64,000 nt of DNA from Epiperipatus broadwayi (GCA_028023455.1 JAQFVV010006255.1:5566501-5630500), one strand, 5' to 3'; positions 33,353 to 46,300 are shown, counted from the first letter of the stretch. The notes: a model not told the origin generated them from the sequence alone. Program-made: numbers and translations.

Positions 33353-35405
33353 GTCAGGAACAAAAATCACCTGTTACAGACAAAAAAATTTGGCATTATT
33401 ATATATCTAATTCTAGGCAAGTTTTCAAGCAAGGTTCTTGCATCAAAATGACAGGAGGAAACAAATGCTCCATTCACTTGATCAAATTTTTTAAAAATAT
33501 TTTTCATCTGAATTTTTTCCCAAGAACTTTTAGCGTTAGAGTCCGCCACTCTCATAAACATATTAAATTGTGCATAACTGACAATGTTATTTTAACTAAT
33601 GAATGGAATTTAAAATTCAGTTATAAACTATAGTTTTGAAATAATAGTTTATATATATACTTCCAAATCAAACAGACAAAGAAAATCAATGGCAGAATGA
33701 ATTTGGGATTACATTTTCTATTTACTTGATATGCAAATTGTATAATCTAGGTTGTGCTATTGGAAAATCGAACATTAGGTTATATATTTTTTGTATTTAA
33801 TTCCAGCATAACATTATGTTTATTCTAATTATATGTATCAATGACAAATGATTTGTTAAGATTTACGGTTTTTTTTTTTCAAAGAATTATTTGTATAGTA
33901 TTTAATTTTGATATAGTTTTATATAATTTTTCAAAATAAAATTAAAAGTATTAGCACTTGTTGCTTTGTTGATCTATTTTTTATAAATGATTTTTATTTT
34001 ATAAAAATTATGATTAAAAAGTGGTACAAAACATTAAAAATTTAAATAAGTGTAATTTATATTCTATAGAAAAGCATTTATAGAGCCCCTAGTGACTTTC
34101 ATGCATTTGTCTTGCCATGTCATTACTTGGGGATTGAAACTGGCTGAATCATTGCTAATCCAACTAACCATTCCATATTGATCAATAAATGAGTTTAATT
34201 ATTATAGAAAGTAAAGTTTTTAGATCAACCTCAATTGATTAGGTGAATATTGATTCATGGAGTGTTAAAAAATGTAATTATAATCAGTCTTCACATTTAG
34301 TAGGAGAGGTATTATACTCTTATGGGCATGAGCCCATGGTTTAACTTTGCCAAAGAAATTTTAATTAATGTATTTTATTTCAACTTGATATTTAATTATC
34401 AGTGATTCACTATAATTTGTTTTATTATTTTTATGGTAACTTAAAATATATACCAACAAAGCCAATGAGATTAAAAGAATTAAAATATTTAAACATATAA
34501 GAAGTGCATTTCATATAAATTTGAAAAATAGTCTTTCTTACTCTCATTTGTCAAAAAATTGATGCATACTAAACCATCATCTTAAATTTTTTATATATTC
34601 TCTGATAAAATAATTAGTAAAATAATGTCTTTGAAATTATTATGTTGTTGAAAAATGCAATAATTTTGAAAATTTTGTTTAAAGGAGATAACAAGAGTGT
34701 TTATATCTTGGCAACTAGAAATAATTTTGTGTATATTGTGAGTCTGTATCCTGTAGAACTGTCAAGAGATTTGACATAGATATTTAACAGTTTCTGATGT
34801 AATTAATAAAGGTGATATTATTGTGTATGGAATACATAAATCATTTAGATAATTATTCAGGAAGTCATATCAGAATTTGAATAATAAACCGCCTGCTGAG
34901 ATTTGTTTTTTTATTTTTTCAGCTGAGAATTAATCCAGGGACTTTTATATATTTAAGCCCACCAATTCCACCATGCTAAACTGACAAAGTAATACATAAT
35001 ACATGACTATTATATAACCAGATCTATTATTGGGTTATATGTGCAAACATTTTTATTAAAAAAATCATTCCTCATTGCAAACAGTCTCAAGCAATCAAGA
35101 GAAAATTGAACAATGATTTATTTTAGTAAGATTATCTGTTTGTTAATGCAATTTTATGAAAGTTTTAAAAATTTTGAAAGCAAATTCCTTAGCAACATGG
35201 GGGATTAGATATTCTCATATTTTACTGAATTTGTTTTCCCCTTTTAATAAACGTATAATTGTTGAAAGATGCAAATACCATCTGTCAACTGTTTTTAAAA
35301 CAGGCAAAACTCTCTTTACGTATTGCCACTCAGTGCAAGCAGAGTAATCAATGGATGCCATAAAGCTTGTGCATAAAATCCCTATCTAGTGCCTATTCAT
35401 CCAAC

Positions 35406-35447
35406 ATCCCCAAACTAGTTTATGGCTTGTGGCCTTCATCAAAGAGA
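35406..35447 (-). ncRNA. Decayed hammerhead on the left arm (F1)
   Basis: The - strand has UUGAUGA instead of CUGAUGA and UAAA instead of GAAA, with the ACUAGU palindrome and UUGGGGAU retained. It is expected to be inactive, but it shows that both arms once carried the motif. Confidence 0.5.
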
Positions 35448-35455
35448 TCCAAGGC

Positions 35456-35497
35456 TCCTCACTGATGAAGGCCACAAGCCAGAAACTAGTTTGGGGA
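35456..35497 (+). ncRNA. Hammerhead ribozyme motif on the right arm (F1)
   Basis: UCCUCA, CUGAUGA, GGC / CACAA / GCC, GAAA, ACUAGU, then U at the cleavage position (35491) and UGGGGA. Both core boxes are intact. The cleavage-site triplet is GUU rather than GUC, which still fits NUH but usually cleaves less well. The partner of this arm is the decayed site at 35406. Confidence 0.6.
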
Positions 35498-38400
35498 TGT
35501 TGGATGAATAGGCACTAGATAGGGATTTTATGCACAAGCCTTCTGGAATCCATTGATTACTCTTTCTTGCACTCAGTGGCAAACATATAGAGAGTTTTAC
35601 CTGTTTTAATAACAGTTATAAGCAAGCATAAGAAATAGTGATCATGTGATGTTTATTGACTGTCAACTGTTTCAAACTTTTCATCTCACTACCTTTATAA
35701 TTCAAACAAAATCTAATTAATTCTCAATGAATTTTTAGTTTTTTCTCAGTTCATGCTTTTGAAATTTGATCATCGATTATTGAACAACCTAATGTAGAGG
35801 AAAGCTTATTGTTTCAGCCACTATTATACTTGTAATTTACTATTTCTATTTTTATGCAACTGGCTTTTTTATCCAAACTGTCTTATTCTAGTATTAAATT
35901 TTTTAAAAAATTGGTATTTTTTTTCACATTTTTTATTCATTCCTTCTTAGCTTTATTTGTTTCATGTTTAAGTATCTGTTAAGCCTTTTATACATACTTC
36001 TATGTTTTGCAGTATCTATATTTTTCCATCTTTTCTCTACTGTTTTTACTGCAGTAATTTTTATTTTTACTTAAATAATTTTTGCCTTTTGTTTGAATTT
36101 ACTTTGTCAATAATCCTAGTATTTATTATACAACTCTAGCATTGTGTGATTTGTATCTTTCTTTCTTGTTTCAGTTCTTTTTTTTTAAAAGATACCTCAT
36201 TTTTACTATTACTAAATATTGATCTGAATCTACATCAGTTCTAGAATGAAATCATGCATTTTTAATTCTCTTTTCGGGTCTATTTTGAATCACATATAAT
36301 CTAATTGAAATTTATTTTTGACAAATTTTTTATTATTATACTCTGTCTAAATCTACATTTAACACAGTTTGATATGAATGTATTTTCATTTTTTAAATCA
36401 TGTGTTTATTATTATCATACTTTTTTTACAGAAATTTATTAATCTTTTATCTCTCATTTGTTATAACTAATTCATAATCTTCAACAATGAATTACTTTTT
36501 TTTTGTCCTATCACAGCATTATTTTACATTTCTTTTCAGCAAGTATTTCTTTGCATATATTTTCTAATTCATCAACATCATATTTACTGTTTGGCATGCT
36601 TATCTGAATAATAGCTAAATCTTCTATAAATGCTTTTAGTCTTAATATCAATTATTGGAATGCTATTAATAAAAAGCTTTTATTCTTGAACTAAAACCAA
36701 AAATACACCATTCTATTTACTTTTATGGCAGAATATAAAACAAACCTTTTCATCTTTTCTTACAAAGGCCTTTTTTAAATCTCCAATAATAAATTTACTA
36801 TCTTTTCTTGATTATTCATAATCCTTTCATTTCATATATTTATTTCTACATTTTTTTAAATATTTCTAATGACTGTAGATAACTGCCCTGATTTGGCCAT
36901 ATTAGGAAGTCATTGCTTTACTGTAATATTTATTCATTTTCTTTCTCTGGAAATCATGACTGTGTTTGTAAATCAAGAGTTTTACATTTATAGCAAAAAC
37001 AGAATGTGTTCAAAAAAAGTAGTTTATATGCTTTTTCTGTCTTTAATAATATGGGAAGGATCGGAAATGTTTTTGATATTATGAAAAGTCATTCCTTGAT
37101 TTAAACTACAATATTCCATCTAATATATTAAACATTTTTTCCTGATTGCACATTAAAAGGTCTAAAATGATAATCATGGATATATTTATCCAATTTGAAT
37201 CTAATTAGTAGAAAACTGAAGATTGGTTTAGCAAGACCACATTTAATCTGTCTTTAAAATTTTAAATTATGTTCATATCGGCATGTAAATTAATAGTTTT
37301 CAGATTAAGATATTATAAAATCAGTTGGATTTACACAGATCATTTAATTTAAGCTCAGATTAGGTGGTATTTTCCTTTACCATTAACTACATTATAGCAC
37401 TGCTGTCAAAATTAGTATATCCAAGTATACTGTTCACAGATTCACCATATAAGATAGAATTCCATATCATAAAATATCTCTAATCTAAACACTAAAATAA
37501 AGGATCATATTTGCATGGATAAAATAAACTTGTAACTAAACTAATAATCACAGGATTTGTTGCATCAAAAGATTCAATAAATCTTTTGAAAATAGTAAAT
37601 AAAAAGGTATTATCACTAATTTGAATGACAAATAATGATTAAGAACAAAAGAGAGACTTTTCACTTGGATGACTGATCTTGAGAATATAGCACAAACTCT
37701 TTCAGGAACAGAGCATACAGATTCATTCTTTAATGAGGTTTAATATTTCCATGCTTACTACAAATCAATTTCCTTCCTAATAAATGAAATCAAAAATACT
37801 TAACAGTGTGAATGTTTAAATGTAAATCTTAGTGATACCTGATAATATTAAAGTCTACTTGCAAAAATACTTAATTTTAAAACCCATGAATATAAATAAT
37901 TATGTTAAAATACCTGCAAATAATATTGTTTAAATGATGATGATTTTAAACATACCTTAATTACAGTCTACTGTGGATTTTGTTCAATGATCATTGAGCA
38001 AAATCAGCTTAAATTATAGATGAGGTACAATTTAATTTAAAACTAAATGTTTGGATCATAAAATTCAGAAAGCAGTTTTATAACATATGTAACCAATAAA
38101 AAAGACACACTAGACATGGTTTATTTTTAATCACAAAATATTTTAGTAAATAATTAATTAAAAAAAATAATAAATATAATGCATAAGATAAAAATAATCC
38201 CCTAATTATAATTTCCAGGAATAAAGCTTACATAATAATGTTATTTGAACTTTATATAATAAAATTGTACCAATGATAATTTTTTTTGCCTGGCATGAAT
38301 AATTAAAATAAATAAACACACAACTTGCACACACATATAAATTATTAGTTAAAACAGATTAACTAAATTAATGTTGGAATTTCACACAAATATATAAATA

Positions 38401-39928
38401 TTTCAACACTCATCTCTTGCATTCAATTCTTTCCTTCTATACAAAAAATTCAAATAATAAAAAATATCAACGAATGCTTTCCTCTTAGTGCATTAAGTTA
38501 TTATTTTCTATAACAATATGAACATAAATATGATTATTTATTAAATTAAAAGATTATTATACAAAATAACCTATAAAAAACATGTTTAAAATAACATAAG
38601 TTTTTGGGATGCTTCTTTAATTAACTAATATTTTTTTTTTAAAAATGTTAAATCATGTTTATAATATTTATCCCAATAATATTTATGCTGAAATACTTAT
38701 TTTTAAATATTCCTCTGAAAATCCATTTAAGTTTCAACTACTTTTACTTATTTCCAAGTACAGTATATTCCATTATGTGAGCTCTTGAAATATATATCAC
38801 TTCAACTTAAATGAAAATTGGTATAGAGTTGGGTTGAATGTTTTATTCCAAACATGAGGGACTGACCTATCGTTTAAAAAAAATAAATCCAACAACAAAT
38901 TATATAAATTTGTATCTTTCCTTAAAGGAAATGTCTATTATTCATTCATTCATTTATCTACTGTTTTTATAGCTTTATCTATTTTATAAGTTTGCTTTTA
39001 TGAAAGACAACCGTTTCACATATGACATATATCTTTTTTTGATAGCAAACATAACAATGAGTTTCGTTTGTTATTAGAGAAGAATTTCTTTCAATGTTCT
39101 TTTTATAATTCAACAATGCATTTCAAATGTTAGTATTGTTATTAATAAGTAGTATAATTTTCAGATTTCAAAACCAAAGGTTTTAATTGTAAAACACTAC
39201 TTTAAAGTCTATAGCAAATTTTCTATTTTTCTTTTTTACTAAAAATAATAAATGTTCCTTTCTTCTAGATCTAGAAGCTTCCTGGCATTAATTAATTATA
39301 ATTTTGATGCTTAAGCTACTTATGTAAGAAAAATTTTAGCTGGATTTTTTTTTCATATTTTTAAAAAAGGGGAGGGAGGAATAAATGTCTAATTAAAAAA
39401 AATAGTGAAACATTTTCTTTGAATAATTGATTTTTCAAGAACAATAAGAAAAGATAAAATTAATATTATTGATTCATTTCAATTCTTTATAAAATAATTG
39501 GAATTTACAAATATAATTAATCAAAATTCTGTTCACCTGCATAAATATAACTCTCTAACTTTGACACACTCACAAACTATAAGTTAATAAATTTAAAAAA
39601 AGTTATTGGTTTTTGGTTAATATAAAAAGTTAGAATGCCAGTAAATTTACTATATATATTCTTAACTTTTATCTGCACTGCAATATTCCTTTTTGTTAAT
39701 AAAAATACACTTTCAATTTGTAAGGATATGATCTATTCCACTGCTTCCATTCCCATAGAAGAAAGTGTATCGTTTGCTGCATTACCGTGGATTCAATTAT
39801 CTATTTTCTTTTAAGTTTTCTTTTATTAGTTTTATACTTGAACACAATTCTATTTGTGGCAAAAAGATTTTAAATTCTTTCGCATTGTAATGAGTAAAAT
39901 TTATGAGCGTTTTTATTCCCGTGAATGT

Positions 39929-40700
39929 AATACAAAAACTGTATTAAGAGCAAAACTTTATTAACAATAAAAATACTGCAATACTTAACATGCTTTTGAC
40001 AGATAATTGTTATAGACGCAGCAGTGCTTGTAACTGAGATAAGAGAGTAAGACCTGTTTAAAAACTAACAAATTATCATACTATTTGCATAGTACATTAA
40101 TTAGTTAAGGCAAGCCATTTTTTAGGAAGGGCAATGCAAAATTCTTTCCTATTGGTGGCATAATTCTCCTTGTAAATGTGCCAAACTGTCTTGATTTTTC
40201 ACTTGGCATCATTGCGTTCAGAGAAAAAGACATTGAAATATTTGAACTCAAATTGATGGCTAGAATTAGTAAAATGCTCGAAAAAAACATATTCAGCATA
40301 AATGCATGTATATCCAGACAAAAAACTATTCAGACACTAAATCTTTTTTTTTTTGAGCATTTCACTAATTTCAGTCATCGATTTGAGTCCACATGTTTTG
40401 TCATTTGCTTGGAATGCAATGATGCCAAGCTAAAGATCAAAGAGGTTTGGCATATTTCTAAGGACAATTATCCCATCAATAGGAAATAATTTTGTTTTGC
40501 TTTTACTAAAATTTGGTTTGTTCTAACTAATTAATGCACTATGCAAATAATATGCTAATTTGTTAGCTTTTTAACAGAGTCTTATTCCTTTACCTCTGTT
40601 ACAAGCATTGCTATTGCTGTAACAAGTATCTGTCAAAAGCATGCTAAGCACTACAGTATTTTTACTATTAAAGTTTTGCTCTTATTATAATTTTTGTATT
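39929..40700. mobile_element. 772-bp foldback element, palindromic almost throughout
   Basis: The left half (39929-40310) pairs with the right half (40325-40700) along nearly all its length. Outer ends: 'aatacaaaaactgtatta' and 'ataatttttgtatt'. Further in: 'agcaaaactttattaac', 'catgcttttgacagata', 'cttggcatcattgcgttc' / 'gaatgcaatgatgccaag' and 'tcctattggtggcataa' / 'ttatcccatcaatagga'. The apex is near 40300-40350. The short open frames inside (for example 40178-40489) are by-products. RNA from either strand would form a hairpin of about 370 bp. Confidence 0.85.
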
Positions 40701-42257
40701 TGTATATATATTCTTTGGCATGTTTCTACATTTTGCTAACTTGCAAAGTTCTCATAAAGATTGTATCACAGATACTGAATAAATGTATAGATAAATTACT
40801 ACAAATTAATTAAATAAATAGTTTTACATGGAAAAATATTTATTACTATACTTGTAATGCAAAACTTATCAATCCTCTTGTGCTTCCTTACTGGATTATG
40901 CATAAAATATTGATCAATTACTAAAATTTAAAAAATGTTAAAGAATCATTACCATCAATGTTTTTTTATTCAAATAATAATCTTCCAGATTCTGTACATA
41001 TTTATTTCATATTTATACAGGAAGCAATGTGGAAGTTAATTGTCTTGAATATACTAAAAAATAGGATATGCAAAAAATAGAATATTTCCAATGATTGACT
41101 TCATTGTTGACTCTGTAGTGCTGGATTAAAAGCTTTTGCATTGTAGTGATATAGTAGTATAAAATGATCAAAACTGGTAGAATATATATTTATTTTGTTT
41201 ATTTGTGGTAGGGGAAGAATAAATTAATTTCTACCAGATTATAATTATTATTGGCACTAACTGCTGTTAATTAATATTTAAATAATATTGAAATCAAATC
41301 TCCACTCATGAAAATTACAATTATGGAGTTATTTTCATTACATGTGTAATGTTTGTTATTTTCTTAATAAGTTGAACTAATTATCCATTAAAAAATTTAC
41401 TTTTGAAAATAGTTTATATGTGAGTCTGCTTTCTGAATTCCAAACAATTAAGTTTACATCATAATTGTATTTCATCCAATATATTAGCTGATGTTGTTTG
41501 CTAATTGGCTATAATAAGGATATATTATAACTAGGAGGATGATCATCACTTATCCAATTTTACTTTCTGATGCTTGTGCAAAGTTAGGACTATTTCTATT
41601 TGAGCTCCAAAATTAAATGATTTCATGAAATTTAGCAGTACCAGATTATAAGAAATACATTTAAACATCACATTATTAAGACTTTTTGATCCCATTTGTT
41701 ACAAAAATATATGAATTTGTAGTTAGTAGTTAAATATGGGGATATTAATCTTTATTCAAGAGGAATATATATGATCTGGTCCTGGAAGAGTCTGTATTAT
41801 ATTCTCATGATCAGATGCCTAAGGGGACACATTTCTTATTCCCATTTTTTAACATAATTGTCACATCAATCATGATTACACTGTTATTATTTATTGATTC
41901 TAATGAACTTATATAATGTGTGTTGATGTTATGAATTATATAATTATTTATTTGACTATGAGCTTAGTTTAGACATATGACTAGGATAATTAATCTTAGT
42001 GTTTAGATCATGGTATTGATTGTATAGAATACTGCTTCGTCTTCTATTGTTTGATTAATATGATGGAACATACATGATTAATGTACCTGGTTTTAGTAGC
42101 CATGTCACAATATAGTTATTGGTGAAGGAAAATATCATCTAAGTTTAGTTTTAATTAAGTGAAGATCGATCCAATTCAAGCTAATGATTCTGTTACAAAA
42201 AACTAGTATTTAAAAATTTAAAAAATAAATAATATACGATCAAAAAAAATTATTTAG

Positions 42258-42701
42258 CTTAACCCCCCCCTCAACCACCCCCCCTAACTTCTCACTCAAC
42301 TTATCATTACACCTACACACCCTCCCCTCATAATCCAAAATATTTCCACTAAACCATTTTTCTCAAAACTTTATTATTAACACTTCACAAACATCCCTCT
42401 CCCTCATAATCCAAAAAAATCCACTAAATTCACTTATCATTTCATTAAACTTTATCATTTTACCTTCAAACTTTATCATTTACACTTCATATAAACAAAT
42501 TTCCACTCTTACCCTCATAATCCAAAAAATATTTTTCACACTAAACCATTTTTTCTTCATAACTTTTTATTTTCAACTTCATATCTAACAATTTCTCCTC
42601 TCCCTCATAATTCCAAAATTCCTTTTCCTACTTCCCCTCTTCCCACCCTCCCCTCAACCCCCTCCTTTTCTCTCTTTTTTTCCTTTCTATCTAACACCCC
42701 C

Positions 42702-42736
<35 letters not shown>

Positions 42737-42747
42737 ATACTATCTAA
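42258..42747. repeat. 490-nt tract with no G on the + strand, ending in poly-C
   Basis: From 42258 to 42747 I find no G at all. The tract contains recurring words such as 'ccctcataatccaaaa' (at least four times) and 'actttatcatt', then a pyrimidine-only stretch and a run of more than 30 C (about 42703-42736). It looks like a degenerate minisatellite with extreme strand asymmetry. The C runs mean the opposite strand can form G-quadruplexes. A sequencing or assembly artefact is possible. Confidence 0.8.
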
Positions 42748-44060
42748 GAAATAATACCTATTTTCAAAATCAAACAGGAGGATTTGAGAACAAATGTGTA
42801 TGTTTTTTTAAGAAAAATAATTTATTGATTTCTAGGCAACAGATAGAGGATGGGAGATATATACCATAACTTTTCTTCATGTGTTTACATTTAATTTTTT
42901 TTACATGCAATGACACATTTTTATAATTATTAATAAGCTAATCATAAGTGGATTAACGACTACTAATTTATTACATTTTCATTGGATAAAGACTTTACAC
43001 TAAATGACTTCATTAGAATAAAAACTATACATGACAATAAGATAAAATGGCTTTGTTGGTCACAAATTAGAAATTTTATAAATGAATGAATAATAAAAAT
43101 GATTTCCAGATAAGTCCTACTAAGAAAAAAAAAAGGAAATCTGTATATAACAACTATAGCCAAGTTAAAACCTTTTCTACATTAGATATTAAGGATGAAA
43201 ATACTCTCATTAAAATATATAGTTTTTTTTGACTTGACACAATTCTAAAAATTGATTGCCTTGCAGACTTTTTGAGAATTTCTTTAATAATAACTTTTGT
43301 TTGATTTCTGAAAAAAATATTAAATATATTCTGAAAACTACAGAAATAATAGGAACATTAAAGTAATATTGACATATGGTAATTGACAGTGAAATATTTA
43401 AATAATTTTTATATTATTAAATATATTTAGAAATGATAATACAATTTTTTATTTATTGTATGTGGAATAGATTAAGATGTATAAATAAAGAATACAAAAA
43501 TTAAAAAATTAACCTATAATATTCTGGGATTTATTAATTACAGCCATTTTAAAACCTTTATTGTTTAATTGGAGAACATATGTGTTTCCATGTAATTTAT
43601 TAAGGAAAGATGGCAGCCAAATCATAACATAGTTTTTAAAATTCTTCTATTGTAGTTATAAAAAAACTGATTAATATCTTTTGTGATTTTGTTATTGTTA
43701 TCAATGTAAAATCTATAATTATCATCAATCTTACTTGATACTATTTGTTTTTTGGGACAAATCATGACCATTATTATTATATACAGAATATTATCATCGT
43801 GTAGTAATTATTCATCAGCATATAGATATTTGATAATTTTTTTATAAACTTTTTGTTTTGAAATCATGTTTCTCACAATGATAGAATATTTTTTATGACC
43901 ATTAAAACATTATATAATCACCATTTCCTCTGCTTACACAGGCTGCTAAAACAGTAGCAAACTTTCCATGCAGGAGTGCCACCATGTGCAAGACATCATA
44001 ATCAATGGATGCTAGAAGATTTATGGAGAAAATCCCTATCTAATGCCTACTCGTCCAATA

Positions 44061-44102
44061 TCCCCAAAGTAGTTTTTAGTTTGTGGCTTCCATCAGTGAA
44101 GA
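44061..44102 (-). ncRNA. Decayed hammerhead on the left arm (F1)
   Basis: CUGAUGG and AAAA replace CUGAUGA and GAAA, and the stem III palindrome is altered (ACUACU). Probably inactive. Confidence 0.45.
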
Positions 44103-44245
44103 ACCTTGTATCTGAGAGCATTACATCTAGATTTTTGGATTTAATTCAACCCACCAGCATTATAATTAGCCAAATAGATAAAAAGTGGATGTTGGAGAGT
44201 TTCATTAGATCCAAAGCTCTAAGTGCAATGTTCTCAGTCTAAAAC

Positions 44246-44287
44246 TCTTCACTGATGAAAGCTATAAGCTAGAAACTAGTCGGGGGA
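44246..44287 (+). ncRNA. Hammerhead ribozyme motif on the right arm (F1)
   Basis: UCUUCA, core CUGAUGA, stem II AGCU / AUA / AGCU (changed on both sides relative to GGC/GCC, keeping pairing), core GAAA, palindrome ACUAGU, cleavage C at 44281, then GGGGGA. Stem I keeps five pairs, with a mismatch next to the core. Confidence 0.55.
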
Positions 44288-44640
44288 TATTAGATGAGTA
44301 AGTGCTAGATAGGGATGTTATACACAAGCCTTCTAGCATGTATTGATAATTATGACTTTTACTGGATGGTACCACTGTATGGAGAGTTTGCTAATTTTTA
44401 TATGCTTGGTAAAATAAGGATATCAACAAAATTACTATTCTAAAATTATTGCAATGTCTAAGAATGAATCTCATGTTTTTATAATTTCTAGATACAATGT
44501 TTTGAATGTCATTTTTAAATTATCTATTGCAATTAAGCACTATTTACAAATCTTTATAATTACTTTTATAACTTTATTTTTTGAATTGAGGATATTATTG
44601 ATGTTAATACAAGTCTTTTTTAACCAAATCTTTTATATAT

Positions 44641-45105
44641 ATATTATAACGATCTGATTGATGATCGAAGCTAGCAGTCTTACCGTATCTGCCATACAGA
44701 GCACCACTATGCTACTTGAACCTAGAAAATTTATAGAGTAGGCAGATATGCGCTGTTAAGATCTTATTTTACATATATTTTTATTCTGACCATTAGCCCA
44801 TTGTCACTAGCTCAGGGAGAGGCAGAGATTTATAAAATATTAATTCTTATCTAATAATATTTCATTTACAAAAAATAAATAAAAGAAGCCACTGCCAGTA
44901 ATTAACACACAAACATTTATTTATGCACATATAAATTTTGAATCATTTTAGAATCATTTTTACTTTAAAATTTAACTTACATTTTAACTTTGCTTTTTAG
45001 AATTTAATTTATGTTTAAACCTTTATTTTCTAAGTTCACACAGATGAGTTTAATATTTATTAGAGTGTTTAGTATGAATAGACTACATAGATTTGCATTT
45101 GAAAA
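44641..45105 (-). mobile_element. Repeat family E with a tRNA-like segment, copy 1
   Basis: Matches 63551-64000 in the same orientation ('aacctagaaaatttatagag', 'gttaagatc', 'gccactgccagtaat', 'gactacatagat'). On the - strand a tRNA-like segment (about 44662-44722) has a perfect A box TAGCATAGTGG and a near B box GCTTCGATCAT about 40 nt later. The tRNA-like part lies near one edge of the repeat, followed by a TA-rich end. The more complex sequence up to about 46300 may belong to the same insertion. Confidence 0.6.
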
Positions 45106-46300
45106 GAAAATATTCTATCCCTTATTTAACCTTAGGCCAAAAGTCTGCAGTTAAACCAACATCAATCCATCCGATACATTGATGTATTCAATGTAGCATG
45201 AATACGACAGTACAAATACCATACTGTCAGGAATGTACATCTGAACATCATGGTTAGGTTATAGAAGACATTGACTCTCATTCAAACAGGAATACTACAT
45301 CTGTCTGATGAGAAGAGCAATAAAAAAAAACTCCATAGGAAGGGACTGCATTTTCCGTCTTACCATCCCATTCCATAGGCAAAAAGGGGGTGCATGACGT
45401 AATATGCGATCCTGCAAGTAGCAGACCTCATACTACATCTACTAATTACACCAATATATCCAATCCATTGGCCCAATTTAACTACGAAACTAATAACCTA
45501 AGATTACCCTCCCTTAAATTAACATATATAACTTTACAAATCTAAGCAGCTATTTATGCCCGACTTAAGTTTAGCATTTATTAAGTTTATTTTAAAAGAA
45601 AAAAAAATCATAATAAAAACTTAAAAGAGCAGAAAAAATAAATTAATGGAAATGATTTACAAAAAATAATAATACATTCAATAAAATAATTATTAATAAT
45701 TTAGTTTGGTCAGATAGGATTCTATTTCTATTAAAGATGGAACAAGTTTTAGAATTAAAGTTCTTATTCTTTTCAAATACTGGAGTTTTAGAATTATAGT
45801 TAAAGCTTATTAGAGTTCATAAAGTTCTTACGGTTTAAACGAAAAGTTTCTTTTTTAGAATTAAAGTTCATTAGTTTAAGTTCTTACTGTTTTAAAAATC
45901 CACACTTAACAGTTGCTTGCCATTTGGAGCCAGCGTTAATTCCCCCGATGTCCCTGTGGTCCTCAATATAGGAAAAACGATGTCATTTCTCTTTCTTTTT
46001 AGCAAAACTGAAGGGATTGAAGAGTGCGTCTTTCCAATCCCTTCTCCTTCAACTCTAGCACACCTCTGCTTTCACATCTCTATCTTCTCTTAATTCTCCT
46101 TCACTAAAATTTATTTCCAAACTTTTTCTTTTTATATTAATTTTGCGGATTCAGTGGACATTACGTCATGATGATGGTTATGGCCCTTTCATTGAGGTCC
46201 ATTTCCCTGAGGGATTTCTTTTATTGGCTATTAGTTTCTATTGTTTTTTCTCCTATCTGACCTTTGCTTATACATTTTGAAATGCCCAAGGGTTAGCTTA
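45106..46300. other. Higher-complexity non-coding segment
   Basis: Less AT-rich than its surroundings, with pieces such as 'ccattccataggcaaaaagg', 'gcatgacgtaatatgcg' and 'gaagggattgaagagtgcg' with an inverse partner 'ccaatcccttctcc'. There is no open frame. It is adjacent to family E and probably part of an old element of unknown class. Confidence 0.35.

Larger units (their letters stand above)
35295..35659. mobile_element. Complete F1 foldback element with two hammerhead sites
   Basis: 365 bp, flanked by a perfect 13-bp target duplication CTGTCAACTGTTT (35282-35294 and 35660-35672). It begins 'ttaaaacaggcaaaactc' and ends '...gtgatcatgtgatgtttattga'. The two halves are inverted: each has 'gtaatcaatggatgcc' / 'ggaatccattgattac', the 'gcttgtgcataaaatc' block and a hammerhead-derived segment (35406-35447 on -, 35456-35497 on +). 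The right end extends beyond the left by about 55 bp. There is no coding sequence. Confidence 0.85.
43948..44400. mobile_element. F1 foldback element with two hammerhead-derived sites, about 450 bp
   Basis: Starts 'aaaacagtagcaaactttcc' and ends '...ctgtatggagagtttgc', with F1 arms at both ends and the F1 interior ('gcattacatctagat', 'tcattagatccaaagctc') between. Hammerhead-derived segments: 44061-44102 (-, decayed) and 44246-44287 (+, core intact). No clear target duplication was found. It is more diverged than the copies at 35295 and 56094. Confidence 0.75.

Noticed and set aside
33145-33370. Open frames on the - strand full of I, Y, L and S
   Set aside because: They are translations of the GATA/GGAT tetranucleotide repeat.
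40178-40489. 103-codon open frame and its - strand counterpart
   Set aside because: They lie inside the 772-bp palindrome and arise from its symmetry; no protein family is visible.
45305-45340. CTGATGAGA sequence as a possible hammerhead
   Set aside because: No GAAA box, stem II or stem I partner follows.
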